A stretch of 64,000 nucleotides of DNA, taken from the NCBI GenBank assembly GCA_001936135.1, contig CP012819.1, forward strand, positions 372,001-436,000, in the 5' to 3' direction. The translations under genes were made by a program, and so were the position numbers. A model generated the notes under the pieces. That model had not been told where the DNA came from, did no database searches, and saw only the letters and a program-made list of their open reading frames with translations. Shown piece after piece: positions 19,724 to 34,373 of the stretch. Origin of the DNA: Saccharomycopsis fibuligera x Saccharomycopsis cf. fibuligera. Its lineage: Eukaryota > Ascomycota > Saccharomycetes > Ascoideales > Saccharomycopsidaceae. Every line of letters starts with the position of its first letter. Positions within the stretch are counted from its first letter, which is position 1.

Positions 19724-20884
19724 ATGCTCAGAACAGTGACGGCCACCAGCGCTAAGGCCCAGCCCTTGAGATTTGCTAGCATCGCTGCTATCAACAACAG
19801 TGCCAAAAGAAGCATTTACACCAGTGTATTGGACAACGATATCAATGTCACCAAAACCGGTAAAACTAACATTGCTGTTGGTCATGGCGGAAGATCCTCA
19901 AGAACCGGTTATACCGCTACTGTTTTCGGTGCTTCTGGTTTTTTGGGTCGTTACTTGGTGTCCAAATTAGCTAGACATGGTACTATCACCGTCGTACCAT
20001 TCAGAGATGAAATGAAGAGCAGATTCTTGAAGGTTACCGGCGATTTGGGTGTGGTCAATTATGTTGAATTTGATTTACGTAACATCAAATCCATTGAAGA
20101 AAGCGTCAAGTATTCTGATATTGTTTACAACTGTATTGGAACCGATGCTAATACCAAAAACTTCTCCATGGCTGACGTCAACATTGAAGGTACTAGAAGA
20201 ATTGCACAAGCCGTTAAAGATTACAACGTTTCTAGATTTGTGCACGTCTCTTCTCACAGTGCTAACCCAGATAGTAAAAGCATCTTTTACGCTACTAAAG
20301 GTATTGGTGAACAAGTGGCTAAGGAAATTGTTCCAGATACCACTATTGTTAGACCAGGAGTGATTTTCGGTAGAGAAGACCAATTTTTGACTAGACTCGG
20401 TAACAGTAAAACCATGTTCACTGTCAACCACAATAAAGAAACTGTTTATCCAACTCATGTACTTGATATTGCCAAGGCCTTGGAAAAAATTGGTTTTGAT
20501 GACACCACCGCCGGTAAACTTTATGAATTGAATGGTCCAGAAAAATTCAGTGTTGCTGAGGTTAGAGAATTAATCAAACCGTTTACCAAGATTGATTACA
20601 AGAGTATCAATTTGCCAAAGCCTGTGGCTCTTAAGATTGCTGAATTGCTTCAATTAGCATGGTGGAAGATGGTCAATCCAGATCAAATTGAAAGACAATT
20701 TTTGGACCAAGTGGTTACCCCTGGTGCTTTGGGTTTCAAAGATTTGGGTCTTTCTCCTGATTCTTTAAGTGACCATTTGTTCCACTACACTTTCCCATTG
20801 AGAAACAGTTTGCATTCTCATGATTTGCCTCCATCTGCTAAAGAAATGAGAGAAATTAAACAATACGTTCACATTCTTGAATGA
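19724..20884 (+). CDS. NDUFA9: Mitochondrial complex I 40-kDa subunit, NDUFA9 family
   Basis: 386 aa from the ATG at 19724. The N-terminus (about 35 residues, rich in Arg, Ala, Ser and Thr and lacking acidic residues) looks like a mitochondrial presequence. The mature part is an atypical short-chain dehydrogenase fold with a Rossmann motif GASGFLG (69-75), YNCIGTDANTKNFSMADVN, RFVHVSSHSANPDSKS, YATKGIGEQ and TIVRPGVIFGREDQFL, all hallmarks of the NDUFA9/NUEM subunit. Known role: an accessory NADPH-binding subunit of NADH:ubiquinone oxidoreductase in the inner membrane. Its presence shows that this yeast has, or recently had, respiratory complex I, which Saccharomycetaceae lack. Codon use is of the highly expressed type (TTG, CTT, GCT, GGT). 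Confidence 0.93.
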   Translation: MLRTVTATSAKAQPLRFASIAAINNSAKRSIYTSVLDNDINVTKTGKTNIAVGHGGRSSRTGYTATVFGASGFLGRYLVSKLARHGTITVVPFRDEMKSRFLKVTGDLGVVNYVEFDLRNIKSIEESVKYSDIVYNCIGTDANTKNFSMADVNIEGTRRIAQAVKDYNVSRFVHVSSHSANPDSKSIFYATKGIGEQVAKEIVPDTTIVRPGVIFGREDQFLTRLGNSKTMFTVNHNKETVYPTHVLDIAKALEKIGFDDTTAGKLYELNGPEKFSVAEVRELIKPFTKIDYKSINLPKPVALKIAELLQLAWWKMVNPDQIERQFLDQVVTPGALGFKDLGLSPDSLSDHLFHYTFPLRNSLHSHDLPPSAKEMREIKQYVHILE

Positions 20885-23379
20885 TTTATTTCGTTTATAG
20901 AAATATTGCTTATTGTACAAACAAAAAAATTTAAAATAAAAATCTCAAAAAAAAACTCTCAAAATTACAAAAAAGTTAAACAACATATTGTCATTATTAA
21001 ATCAGTTTAAGGCTAAATCACCCTGGTCACTTAACCCACTCAATCCTCAATTAGTTCTTCAAATTCCAATTTTCAAATTCCATCCACTGTTCAATTTTTT
21101 TCCCAAACTTCAATTTTGTTTTGTTTTTGTCTTCTTCCCCACACACACTTCATTTTATATAATATAACGATAATAAAATTTTAAAAGAAAACTTTGTTAT
21201 CTGTAAGGCGAATTCGATTGATTTCCTTTGCTCTGGATATTCTCAAAAGAAGGTATGTGCAGACCTATTACATAGTCTAAAGACGTAGCGACTAGCAAAT
21301 TGTATAAATTTTTTCTCTAGAAGTTGTCCAAATATAACGCAAGAGTATACCATTACTGTATTTAATAGAAGCATATTGTGTAAACATACATCAATCCGGG
21401 CTCTAGAGGTGATTCTTCGCAACATTAAATAAACCAAACACAAGCTACTGTAATACGAATCAACACTTTAGGCCCATGCCAGTTAGTGATTTGTTTCTTG
21501 GACGCGTTACCGTGCTCTTCTAAACCACCGCTAACTACTAACTCAAACAGCCACGCCCAATTTACTCAAGCCTATGCCAAACTCAAAAAAAATACTTTAT
21601 TTCAGCATTAACAACTCAAAACATCAACATCAATGTCAACATTAAACCAAAATAAAGATGCAAAAACCGCCACACCCTCTAGCTCTTAACAGTTTCTAAA
21701 CAAAGTAGCCCACTCAGTTTTTCTACCTTCGAATCCTAAATGAGAACGAAAGAGCTTCACTTCATTATACTTTAGATCCATTTTACGCCTAAATATTTAG
21801 TTTTATCGGTTTCGCTTTCTATGATGAGAATGGTGGTAGGAGGAGGACGACGAGTGATGCTTGACGATGCAGGTGTATGTGTGTGGGTGTGGGCGTGCAA
21901 CAGTAATAATTTTTATGTGTATACTGCTTTATTTCCTATCTTTGGCTACGAATGGAGCAGAGTTTTGTATGTGAGGGAATCACCTAGAAAAAAAGTTTTT
22001 GTAATTTAATAGAAATTCCTAAATTGTCTCCTCTGTTGCTTTTAGAGATTTGCACTACAGTTTTTGACCTCTATTTGGCACTTTTTTTTTTAATGATGGT
22101 TCTATCGAGAACATAAATTCTATAATGATGCACTAGTTGATATCATTTATGATTCGAATTAATAATTCATATTTAGTGAAGACCTGCCTATTTTCTTTTT
22201 AACTTTGAAAGGATATTTTTAAATCAAATTCTCAACCATACCCACCATTACCAGGAAGCACAAAAACAAGCTCGTCAAAATGCGCAATTATTGCAAGTAT
22301 AAACACCAGCCAAAAAAAAGGTTTTTTAGTTGTTATATTTTGGACGCTTTGCTTCTCATAATAGAGTAGTACGGAAACGTGTTGAAAAGAAAACGTGGGA
22401 GGCAATCTGAATATATGGGACACGTAACCTTCGTTGTTGACCACACTGATAAACGAACTTTATACATACCAATTATTGAATAATTACAAAAAAAAATTTT
22501 ATCAGTAGATATTTAAAATCGAATTGGTGTGAGAGTATGGCCACAGGCAACAAGAAAACATCAAAAATACGGAGTGAATTGCAAAATTGCTTCCTGTTTG
22601 ATTACAATTTCAAGGTCAAAAAGAAAGTACTTTAAGCGAAATAGACAACATACACTACAGTCAAACTGGTCATACTGTCTTAGAAGTCACATCGACTACA
22701 TCGACAACTGTGAGACGTAAGCTTTAACCAGTAATAGATGTTTAATGCATCTACTGAAATTACCAGCAAAAGATGATGCTTCAAACAAATAGTGCACCCT
22801 TTTACGATGGTGATCTTATTATCTGGTAAAAAGTGTTGGATACAATTTACTTTAATTTTGACGGACCGTGACTACAATATTCAACACGGGGTAAAGCTAG
22901 TGGCAGTATAAGCATCTTAAAATATTGTTTACGTGCCATATTAACTAATAGTGCACGCTACAAAATGATATTATTGAGGTAACATAAAAAAGCAACATTA
23001 CAACGTAATGCTGAATACGTAACGTAAAAAATTTAGAAAAACAAGAGAGAAGACACAAAAAGCTGGCTTTTTTGTTGGGTAGAGAAAAATTATCACAATA
23101 AGGTATATGCGAAAAGCTCTAAGATAAAAGATCATGCAAGCCAGAGCAAAGCCAAAATGAAAATCAAATTAGTGATGTAGTTTGTAACTAATAATAATTT
23201 TACCACATATAAGAATGCAGCAAACAATCAATTTACGTAAGCATACCACAATAGGTTTTATGCGGCGCTTTTTGTCTGACCGTGGCATCTGAACTAATTG
23301 CAAAAAGGTCTTGGTTTCAATGCAAAGCTGCTAAAGTTTGAATAAATTCAAAAACTCATATTTTGATACGCTGATAAGG
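20885..23379. other. Intergenic region, complex I gene to YSY6 (convergent)
   Basis: 2.5 kb between two convergent genes with no supportable coding gene. It contains a well-formed isolated intron signature (21253-21550; see separate entry). It is otherwise AT-rich with runs such as TTTTTTTTTT near 22082. Small hydrophobic or basic open frames (for example - strand 22232-22444) lack any recognisable feature. Confidence 0.6.
21253..21550 (+). other. Candidate orphan intron (298 nt) with no recognisable coding exons
   Basis: GTATGT donor at 21253, perfect TACTAAC branch sequence at 21536-21542 and CAG acceptor ending at 21550, eight bases after the branch motif. The flanking sequence shows no convincing coding potential; the nearest downstream ATGs (such as 21574) open only frames of about 20 codons. 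It could belong to a spliced non-coding RNA or to a leader, or be chance. Confidence 0.35.
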
Positions 23380-24149
23380 TTAAAAAAAGAGTCTAGAGAG
23401 CTCCAAAACACCACCACCAATTACCAAGAATGCAATCAACACTAAAAAAAAGGCGCAATGTTAGTAAGATTATCGATCTGAACCAACGGCACGACGCAAA
23501 AAACATTATTCAGTTTTAGTTTATAAACTTTCAACGCTGAATCCTCACGATCCATTTGATGTAGTTGAGAAGCCTTACCAGCATAACATTAGATCAGGCG
23601 ATAAGCACTCGTGTCTCTAAAAACAACAAGGAGATGTTCTCAAAACACATGATCCAAATAAACCGGCTCAGGGGAAAGGTTCAAGTTTGACTAAAAACTA
23701 TAGCCTTTTGCAAAGTTTTTCTGTAAATGGCGCTCCTCGGGGGAATCAAACCAAAGCGAGCGTGGCACTATCTTCAAACAATAACAATAAAAAAAAACAT
23801 ACCAAACCATCCAGTAGAAATCGGCATTTCAGCCTTTTCTTTAGTCTTAGGCTTGCCGGTACTCTTCTTTTGCTCTTTATAAAACTTGGCATTAGCCTTT
23901 CTTTGCTTCAAGGTTTGAGGAACTGGTTTTGCCTATTTTAATATTCCCACGTTAGTAAAAAAAGGTACTGAGGGAAACTCATAGCAGCGCGAGTATCATT
24001 GGCTAGTAAATTGGCCGTGCCATCGATGATTATTCGATACGTATCCAACACATCATGTTTGGGTTCCTTCGGAGATCGAAGACATTCCTCCACCAAGATC
24101 TAAAAACCAAATATGGAATCTCTCGAGTACCCTATGCTCAACATACCAT
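23380..24149 (-). CDS. YSY6: YSY6/RAMP4 (SERP1-like) small ER tail-anchored protein, three exons
   Basis: Rebuilt across two introns: exon 1 is 24147-24149 (only the ATG), exon 2 is 23803-23932 and exon 3 is 23380-23441. This gives 64 aa. Exon 2 encodes AKPVPQTLKQRKANAKFYK followed by a Lys-rich linker and ends within STGWF; exon 3 encodes VLIAFLVIGGGVLELSRLFF. This matches Ysy6/RAMP4 in length (about 65 aa), in the QR.ANAKF N-terminal motif and in the C-terminal hydrophobic anchor with GGGVL. Known role: RAMP4 associates with the Sec61 translocon in the ER membrane. Both introns have GTATGT donors and TACTAAC branch sites. A stop codon sits just before exon 2 in frame, so splicing is required. 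It starts divergently from PMA1, with 2.9 kb between. Confidence 0.82.
23442..23802 (-). other. YSY6 intron 2 (361 nt)
   Basis: Reading on the - strand: GTATGT donor at 23802-23797, TACTAAC at 23466-23460, then a T8 tract and TAG acceptor ending at 23442. It splits a Val codon (G|TG). Confidence 0.85.
23933..24146 (-). other. YSY6 intron 1 (214 nt), directly after the start codon
   Basis: Reading on the - strand: GTATGT donor at 24146-24141 immediately after ATG, TACTAAC at 23957-23951, TAG acceptor ending at 23933. The joined product starts Met-Ala, as in budding yeast Ysy6. Confidence 0.72.
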
Positions 24150-24914
24150 TGTGAATAGTTATTTCAAGTACAGCAATAGGATAAAGGTTTACTCAAAGGC
24201 GAACTAATGATGGAGAAACAGGCCAGGTGAAGATTCTTTCTGTTTTGGTGTTGCCCCGCTGTTATTATTTTTGTTTTTCACCACTTCACCGGTCGTTCAA
24301 TATCGACGCATGCGCTTTGTGTGTTTCACATATGCCGGCGGCCCCCTCGCCCTCATAAACACATTACATAACGCTGGCGTACGCGATTATATAATCTGTC
24401 AAGAGCCCACAAATATGGCTCCACATGACATAACATCCACCATGGTGGCACCTAAGTCACATGACTCTGTGCTTTTTGCAGATGTGGGCGATTCAACCAA
24501 AAGACTTTGCGCTACATATGGGGAAAAAAGATACAAAAAGTATAAAAAAATATTAAGAAAAAAGAGAGTTTGACGTTGAGGGAGCGCAGTATCCCAACAG
24601 TAATATGACAGCGAGCAAGTCTTGGCTGTTTTACATTTGTCCAACATCGCTTGGTGGGCGGATGGATGATGAGAGAGGAATAGTTTTGAGTTTTTCATTT
24701 GTTTTTGTTTTTCCTCATGCTTTTGTTCTTTGTTCTAGTATTGCTAGTTCCTATTTTTAGACATACTTATTGCAAACAATGCAACAATGCAACAACACAA
24801 CAATAAGCACACATGTAATTATAACTATCGGCGGCTGCTGTATTGCTATGATTTACCTTTCATAATTTAAAAAATGAGTGAAACAGTGAAGGAATACAAA
24901 CAAACACAGATGAA

Positions 24915-24985
24915 AAACAAAAAACAAAAAACAAAAAACAAAAAACAAAAAACAAAAAAACAAAACAAAACAAAATAAAACAAAA
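24915..24985. repeat. (AAAAAC)n / (AAAAC)n array
   Basis: About ten A-rich units ending in C, first six- to seven-base units and then five-base units. All purines plus C on one strand; likely slippage-prone. Confidence 0.9.
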
Positions 24986-26200
24986 ACAAACCAAAGAGGC
25001 ATCTGATGTATGTTTTTATTTTTCCCTTACTAGATCAGCACAGTCCGAAATCCGACACTCCGACCAGCGTAGCGGGCTTTTTTCCTAGCAAGAATAACGT
25101 TAGAGTTTCTTTTTGGATTTGGCAGAAGGAAAAATTTTCATTTACTTGGGCTGGTACCATTCAGCTTTGTGTGGCAATCAAGGAGCTTGATCATCAACAG
25201 CCTCAGCAAACTACACTTGATTCAGCACAATGCGTGCCTAGTGCACGTCAATGATGATGTTCGAGTCTTTCAAGCTGAAACGATACAGAACAACAAGCGC
25301 TCATATAAACCCTACTTTGCCGCCGTGGCGATGTATGCCCAGCCAATAGCCAATGGCTGATAGTCGGCACAATCCCCAGGGCCAGAGTAAAGAAAAAAAA
25401 ATTAACACAGAACATTGTAAGCCGCGAGCTTTATTATTGTATAGAGTGTGCTTTGTATTGTAAAGAGACCTTCCCCTTTATCCAAATACAGCCAGCCAGG
25501 CCAGCTAGCACAGGACACTACGTGATATACGCATACACATATCTGAGACTTTTTAAATCTCGCTATTATTGTGTCCGAGGACTGCGGGTTACGCAGCGCT
25601 GGCGAGCGATTAACGAAAATATGGAACCGCGCCGGAAAGCAAAGCAAACTGGCCGTGAATAGCGGAAAGCCAGGCTGACCTTTGATGGATAAACCGGTGG
25701 CCAGCGGATAGCAGTTGGGTGGTGAACCACGGATGGCGCTGCGGAGTGGGCGCACGGAAATACGGTTTTAGTTCCGCAGCGCACAAGAAGAGCGGCAAAA
25801 AAACAGCACTCACCGAGACGGCAAGAGCATCCGTGCGCGGTAGCCCTTTGGGCAGGGCTGCGGAAAGTTCCCGCTTGGGCGGTTGCAGTCTCCAGTATGA
25901 GCCAGCAGCAGCCCCCCCGCTGCGATATATACGGACGAAATGGTGCACAGCGTACTGGGTATCCATCTATTGTGGCAGAATAGAATAGCAGTGCGCTGGG
26001 GCCACCGCAGGAGACACCGCAGAAGCACTGCAGCGCTGTTTGTTTTTCAGATTTGTTGTGGGTTTTGACGTGGTTTTTGTTTGGTGATTTCCGGATTGAA
26101 CCAGAAAATCGCTGAAAAAGAGCAGCTCGCACTGCAGTAAGGGAAAATCTCGCATGCCCTCGGAGGTAGGCATTACGTAACCGACATGCTTTTCATGCAG

Positions 26201-26234
26201 ACAGCGCAGACAGCGCAGACAGCGCAGACAGCGC
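26201..26234. repeat. 9-bp tandem repeat ACAGCGCAG, about four copies
   Basis: Four near-perfect copies in the GC-rich block 850 bp upstream of the PMA1 ATG. Confidence 0.9.
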
Positions 26235-26470
26235 GACCGCTGACACTACTGCCGGCCGGCACTTGGCTCAGCGCAGCGCAGTGCAGCTTCTGCTGCTGGC
26301 GGGCATTGGGCGCACTCAGGGGGGAATTCCCCGAAATTTCACTGCAACTGACGGACTTGTTGGAGAGCCGCGGGACGTGGGGGACGAAAGTGCAAAAGTG
26401 CGAAACCCAGAGCTGCTCACCTCCTCTCGCCGTTCTGGGTAAAAGTCCTTTGCGGCATTCCAAAAGTGGC

Positions 26471-26514
26471 TAATCGCAGGCCAATCGCAGGCTAGTCGCA
26501 GACTAATCGCAGGC
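26471..26514. repeat. 11-bp tandem repeat TAATCGCAGGC, four copies
   Basis: Units at 26471, 26482, 26493 and 26504, differing at one to three bases each and spaced exactly 11 bp, about one helical turn. They lie about 570-610 bp upstream of PMA1. The phasing would place any bound factors on one face of the DNA. Confidence 0.9.
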
Positions 26515-26520
26515 CCGACA

Positions 26521-26556
26521 GGCCAGGCAGGCCAGGCAGGCCAGGCAGGCCAGGCC
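26521..26556. repeat. 9-bp tandem repeat GGCCAGGCA, four copies
   Basis: Four adjacent copies, the last ending GGCC; it directly follows the 11-bp array and is about 525-560 bp upstream of PMA1. Confidence 0.9.
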
Positions 26557-27079
26557 GGCCAGTACGAGCAATGAGGGCTTTCTTTGGCACCGTGCAGTAG
26601 CGTTTGATGGATTTCCGCCGGTGCCGAAAAGCGAGATTTTCTCATGGCCCTATCCGGAAGGCATGCCGGGTGTCACACCCTGCAGCCGCCCGGACAATAG
26701 CAGGATTAGCCGCCCATCAGTGCTGTGATTGGCTGCTCCCCGTCTTTGTTTTCCTTGCTTGTTTCTTTTTCTTAGCTGGTGCTGCTTTCCTTTCCTTTCT
26801 TTTTCATCCTTCTTTTACCTTGCTAAATTGTTTATAAACAACCCAAGTCTCCCTCTTCAGGACCTGCTTCTGGCTCGTACCCTTTTCTTCTCTTCTTTTT
26901 CTCCTCCTCTTGTTGTTTTTCTTGCAGAGTAGCGCAACCATCGTTTGTCTCTATAGCAGGATCTTCACATGTTATAAAATAAGCATTCAAGAAAATACAT
27001 ACATCATAAAACAACACCAAAAACAGTTTTAATACTCGCATAGACACAGCCAATTACAAAGTTTACTGGTGCTTGAAAC

Positions 27080-29818
27080 ATGTCCAGTGAAAAACCAACC
27101 CATCCAGAGGGTGCCGTCGAACCTCCAGTTGCTGAAAAGGTTCCTGCCAAGCCAGCCGCAGCTGCCGACGATGACGACGAAGAAGAAGACATTGACCAAT
27201 TGATTGCCGATCTTCAATCCCACCACGGTCTTGACGACGGTGAAGAAGACGAAGAAGACCACCACGCCACTTCCTACAGACCGGTTCCTGAGGAATTGTT
27301 GCAGACCGACCCTCAACACGGTTTGAGCGAAGAGGATGTCAAAAAAAGAAGAAAGAAGTACGGTCTTAACCAGATGGCCGAGGAAAAAGAAAACTTGTTT
27401 GTCAAGTTTGCCATGTTTTTCATTGGTCCTATCCAGTTCGTTATGGAAGCCGCTGCTATTTTGGCTGCCGGTTTGGAAGATTGGGTCGATTTCGGTGTCA
27501 TTTGTGGTTTGCTTGCCTTGAACGCTTTTGTTGGTTTTATCCAGGAGTTCCAGGCCGGATCTATTGTCGATGAATTGAAGAAAACTTTGGCCAACTCTGC
27601 TGGTGTTATCAGAGATGGCCAATTGGTTGAAATTCCTGCTAATGAAGTTGTTCCTGGCGATATTTTGCAATTGGAAGAAGGTACCGTTGTTCCAGCAGAT
27701 GGTAGATTAGTTGTCGAAGATTGCTTCTTGCAAGTCGACCAGTCTGCTATTACTGGTGAGTCCTTGGCTGTCGACAAACACAATGGTGATGAGATGTTCT
27801 CCTCCTCTACTGTTAAGAGAGGTGAAACCTTTATGATTGTCACTGCTACTGGTGACAACACCTTCGTCGGTAGAGCCGCTGCCTTGGTTAACAAGGCTTC
27901 TGGCGGTTCTGGCCACTTCACCGAGGTGTTGAATGGTATTGGTACTTCTTTGTTGGTTTGTGTTATTGTTACTTTGTTGGTTATCTGGACTGCTTGTTTC
28001 TACAGAACCTCCAAGATTGTTAGAATTTTGAGATACACCTTGGCCATCACCATTGTTGGTGTTCCAGTTGGTTTGCCAGCTGTTGTCACTACCACTATGG
28101 CTGTTGGTGCTGCTTACTTGGCCAAAAAGAAGGCTATTGTCCAAAAATTATCTGCCATTGAATCTTTGGCCGGTGTTGAGATCTTGTGTTCTGACAAGAC
28201 CGGTACTTTGACCAAGAACAAGTTGTCTCTTTACGAACCATATACTGTTGCTGGTGTTACCGCTGACGAATTAATGTTGACTGCTACCTTGGCCGCTTCT
28301 AGAAAGAAGAAGGGTTTGGATGCTATCGATAAGGCCTTCTTGAAATCTTTGGTTAACTATCCTCAAGCCAAAGCTGCTATGCCTCAGTACAAGGTTATTG
28401 AATTCCATCCATTCGATCCTGTTTCTAAAAAGGTCGTTGCTTTGGTTGAATCTCCTGAAGGTGAAAGAATCATCTGTGTTAAAGGTGCTCCATTATTCGT
28501 TTTGAAAACTGTTGCTGAAGACCACCCAATTCCTGAAGATGTTCATGAAGCTTATGAGAACAAGGTTGCCGAATTTGCTTCCAGAGGTTTCAGATCTTTG
28601 GGTGTTGCTAGAAAGAGAGGTGAAGGTGCATGGGAAATTATGGGTATTACCCCATGTTTGGATCCTCCAAGAGACGACACTGCTCAAACTGTTAACGAAG
28701 CTAGACATTTGGGTTTGAGAGTCAAGATGTTGACTGGTGATGCTGTTGGTATCGCTAAGGAAACTTGTCGTCAATTGGGTCTCGGTACTAACATTTACAA
28801 TGCTGAAAGATTAGGTTTATCCGGTGGTGGTGACATGCCAGGTTCCGAAATTGCTGATTTTGTTGAAAATGCCGATGGTTTTGCTGAAGTTTTCCCGCAA
28901 CACAAGTACAATGCGGTCGAGATCTTGCAAAACAGAGGTTACTTGGTTGCCATGACCGGTGATGGTGTTAACGATGCTCCATCTTTGAAAAAGGCTGATA
29001 CTGGTATTGCTGTCGAAGGTGCTTCTGACGCTGCTAGATCTGCTGCTGATATTGTTTTCCTTGCTCCAGGTTTGTCTGCTATCATTGATGCTTTGAAGAC
29101 CTCTAGACAAATTTTCCACAGAATGTACGCTTACGTTGTTTACAGAATTGCTTTGTCCTTGCACTTGGAATTGTTCTTGGGTTTGTGGATTGCTATCTTG
29201 AACAGATCTTTGGACATTAACTTGGTTGTTTTCATTGCTATTTTCGCTGATGTTGCTACTTTGGCTATTGCTTACGACAATGCTCCATACGCTAAGGCAC
29301 CTGTCAAGTGGAACTTGCCAAGACTTTGGGGTATGTCTATTGTCTTGGGTGTTATTTTGGCTGTTGGTACTTGGATCACTTTGACCACTATGTTCGTCAA
29401 GAAGGGTGGTATTATCCAAAATTTCGGTGCTATTGATGGTGTTTTGTTTTTGCAAATCTCTTTGACTGAAAACTGGTTGATTTTTGTTACTAGAGCTCAA
29501 GGTCCATTCTGGTCATCCATTCCATCTTGGCAATTGTCCGGTGCCGTCTTGATTGTCGACATCGTTGCTACCTGTTTCACCTTGTTCGGCTGGTGGTCTC
29601 AAAACTGGACTGACATCGTTACTGTTGTCAGAGTCTGGATTTGGTCTTTCGGTGTCTTCTGTGTCATGGGCGGTGCTTATGTTTTGATGTCTGAATCTGA
29701 TGCTTTTGACAGATTGATGAACGGTAAGCCATTGAAGGCTAAGGCCCCACAAAGATCTTTGGAAGATTTTGTGACCGCCATGAGAAGAGTTTCCACCCAG
29801 CATGAAAAATCTGGTTAG
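27080..29818 (+). CDS. PMA1: Plasma-membrane H+-ATPase Pma1 (P3A-type)
   Basis: 912 aa from the ATG at 27080, the normal family length, and very closely similar to other yeast Pma1. It pumps protons out across the plasma membrane and sets the membrane potential for nutrient uptake. Visible features are the acidic N-terminus, PEELLQTDP, the actuator loop TGES (within [14 protein letters not shown]), the phosphorylation motif [10 protein letters not shown] with Asp372, [18 protein letters not shown], the hinge [18 protein letters not shown], the transmembrane segments ([11 protein letters not shown]-type, and [20 protein letters not shown]), and the C-terminal autoinhibitory end [11 protein letters not shown] with the Ser/Thr sites used for glucose activation. 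Codon use is strongly biased to TTG, GCT, GGT and GTT, and I saw no in-frame CTG, as expected for one of the most highly expressed genes. The upstream region carries three tandem-repeat arrays. Confidence 0.98.
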   Translation: MSSEKPTHPEGAVEPPVAEKVPAKPAAAADDDDEEEDIDQLIADLQSHHGLDDGEEDEEDHHATSYRPVPEELLQTDPQHGLSEEDVKKRRKKYGLNQMAEEKENLFVKFAMFFIGPIQFVMEAAAILAAGLEDWVDFGVICGLLALNAFVGFIQEFQAGSIVDELKKTLANSAGVIRDGQLVEIPANEVVPGDILQLEEGTVVPADGRLVVEDCFLQVDQSAITGESLAVDKHNGDEMFSSSTVKRGETFMIVTATGDNTFVGRAAALVNKASGGSGHFTEVLNGIGTSLLVCVIVTLLVIWTACFYRTSKIVRILRYTLAITIVGVPVGLPAVVTTTMAVGAAYLAKKKAIVQKLSAIESLAGVEILCSDKTGTLTKNKLSLYEPYTVAGVTADELMLTATLAASRKKKGLDAIDKAFLKSLVNYPQAKAAMPQYKVIEFHPFDPVSKKVVALVESPEGERIICVKGAPLFVLKTVAEDHPIPEDVHEAYENKVAEFASRGFRSLGVARKRGEGAWEIMGITPCLDPPRDDTAQTVNEARHLGLRVKMLTGDAVGIAKETCRQLGLGTNIYNAERLGLSGGGDMPGSEIADFVENADGFAEVFPQHKYNAVEILQNRGYLVAMTGDGVNDAPSLKKADTGIAVEGASDAARSAADIVFLAPGLSAIIDALKTSRQIFHRMYAYVVYRIALSLHLELFLGLWIAILNRSLDINLVVFIAIFADVATLAIAYDNAPYAKAPVKWNLPRLWGMSIVLGVILAVGTWITLTTMFVKKGGIIQNFGAIDGVLFLQISLTENWLIFVTRAQGPFWSSIPSWQLSGAVLIVDIVATCFTLFGWWSQNWTDIVTVVRVWIWSFGVFCVMGGAYVLMSESDAFDRLMNGKPLKAKAPQRSLEDFVTAMRRVSTQHEKSG

Positions 29819-30024
29819 ACTTTATTATTTTTATTTTCCTACCCTCTTTGTTTAATTCATTGTTTATTTTTTTCTCTACTACACATGTTACCCATTCTCT
29901 TAAAAAAGACAAGAATTTTAGTGTTGTTCATTGGTTGACTAGTTTTCTTCTTCCGTCATAGTTTTTATTTCTACAAACTTTTTCTTTGTTCCTTAATAGG
30001 TTTTAATTAGTAATAACATAATTC

Positions 30025-30374
30025 TTAATTTTTATATTCTCTTAGATACCTTAGCATAAGGGTAATGGTTTCATTCGAAGAGTAGTTGAAAATCTCACGC
30101 ATAACTGAAGAGAAGAAAAGTATATTCTTTGGTTAGTGACAAAGAGCTTACGTGCAAGAGCGATATCTGTTTCCAAACTAAAACAGGCGTCGCTAAATGC
30201 CTCCTCTCTTGTATTTGTTTTTGATCTTTTTGCTAATTTTTTAGCCTTACTTTCTGAGACAGCATTTTCAGTATTCAATTTTCTCTTATTACCACTCTTA
30301 GTTTCTCTAACCTCACTGATTAAGATACCATAAAATATATCAAAACCGGCTTTCTGGAGCTTCTGAGCGCTCAT
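30025..30374 (-). CDS. Small basic protein of unknown function, one predicted intron
   Basis: Predicted exons 30152-30374 and 30025-30104, giving 100 aa starting MSAQKLQKAGFDIFYGILIS and ending IFNYSSNETITLMLRYLREYKN. Without splicing the frame ends at 30051 with a less protein-like tail. The middle is Lys/Arg/Asn-rich (KRKL..., KAKKLAKRSK), a possible nuclear localisation signal, flanked by predicted helices. I do not recognise the family. The gene is convergent with PMA1 (206 bp) and divergent from MCM5 (1.0 kb). A nuclear role is only a guess from composition. Confidence 0.5.
30105..30151 (-). other. Predicted 47-nt intron of the small unknown gene
   Basis: Reading on the - strand: GTAAGC donor at 30151, CACTAAC branch-like motif at 30138-30132, then a pyrimidine-rich stretch and CAG acceptor ending at 30105. 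Donor-to-branch spacing is only about 19 nt, which is very short for a yeast intron. The polypyrimidine tract and the better downstream frame argue for it. Confidence 0.5.

Positions 30375-34373
<3,999 letters not shown>

Larger units (their letters stand above)
24150..27079. promoter_or_regulatory. Long divergent region YSY6 / PMA1, with repeat arrays near PMA1
   Basis: 2.9 kb without a supportable gene. It holds an (AAAAAC)n array (about 24915-24985), a GC-rich block from about 25580 to 26750 that contrasts with its AT-rich surroundings, three short tandem arrays (26201-26234, 26471-26514, 26521-26556), and a pyrimidine-rich leader before the PMA1 start. Such a long upstream region would suit a gene as highly expressed as PMA1. 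No individual factor site is assigned. Confidence 0.6.

Noticed and set aside
21040-21160. Minus-strand frame reading KLKFGKKIEQWMEFENWNLKN before a stop, resembling a C-terminal exon
   Set aside because: Open only for about 30 codons, no ATG and no branch site or good acceptor upstream; probably chance in the 3' flank of the complex I gene.
24901-24985. Regular A-rich repeat, considered as a CRISPR-like or telomere-like array
   Set aside because: No spacers and a simple hexamer/pentamer slippage pattern; CRISPR is not expected in a yeast nucleus.
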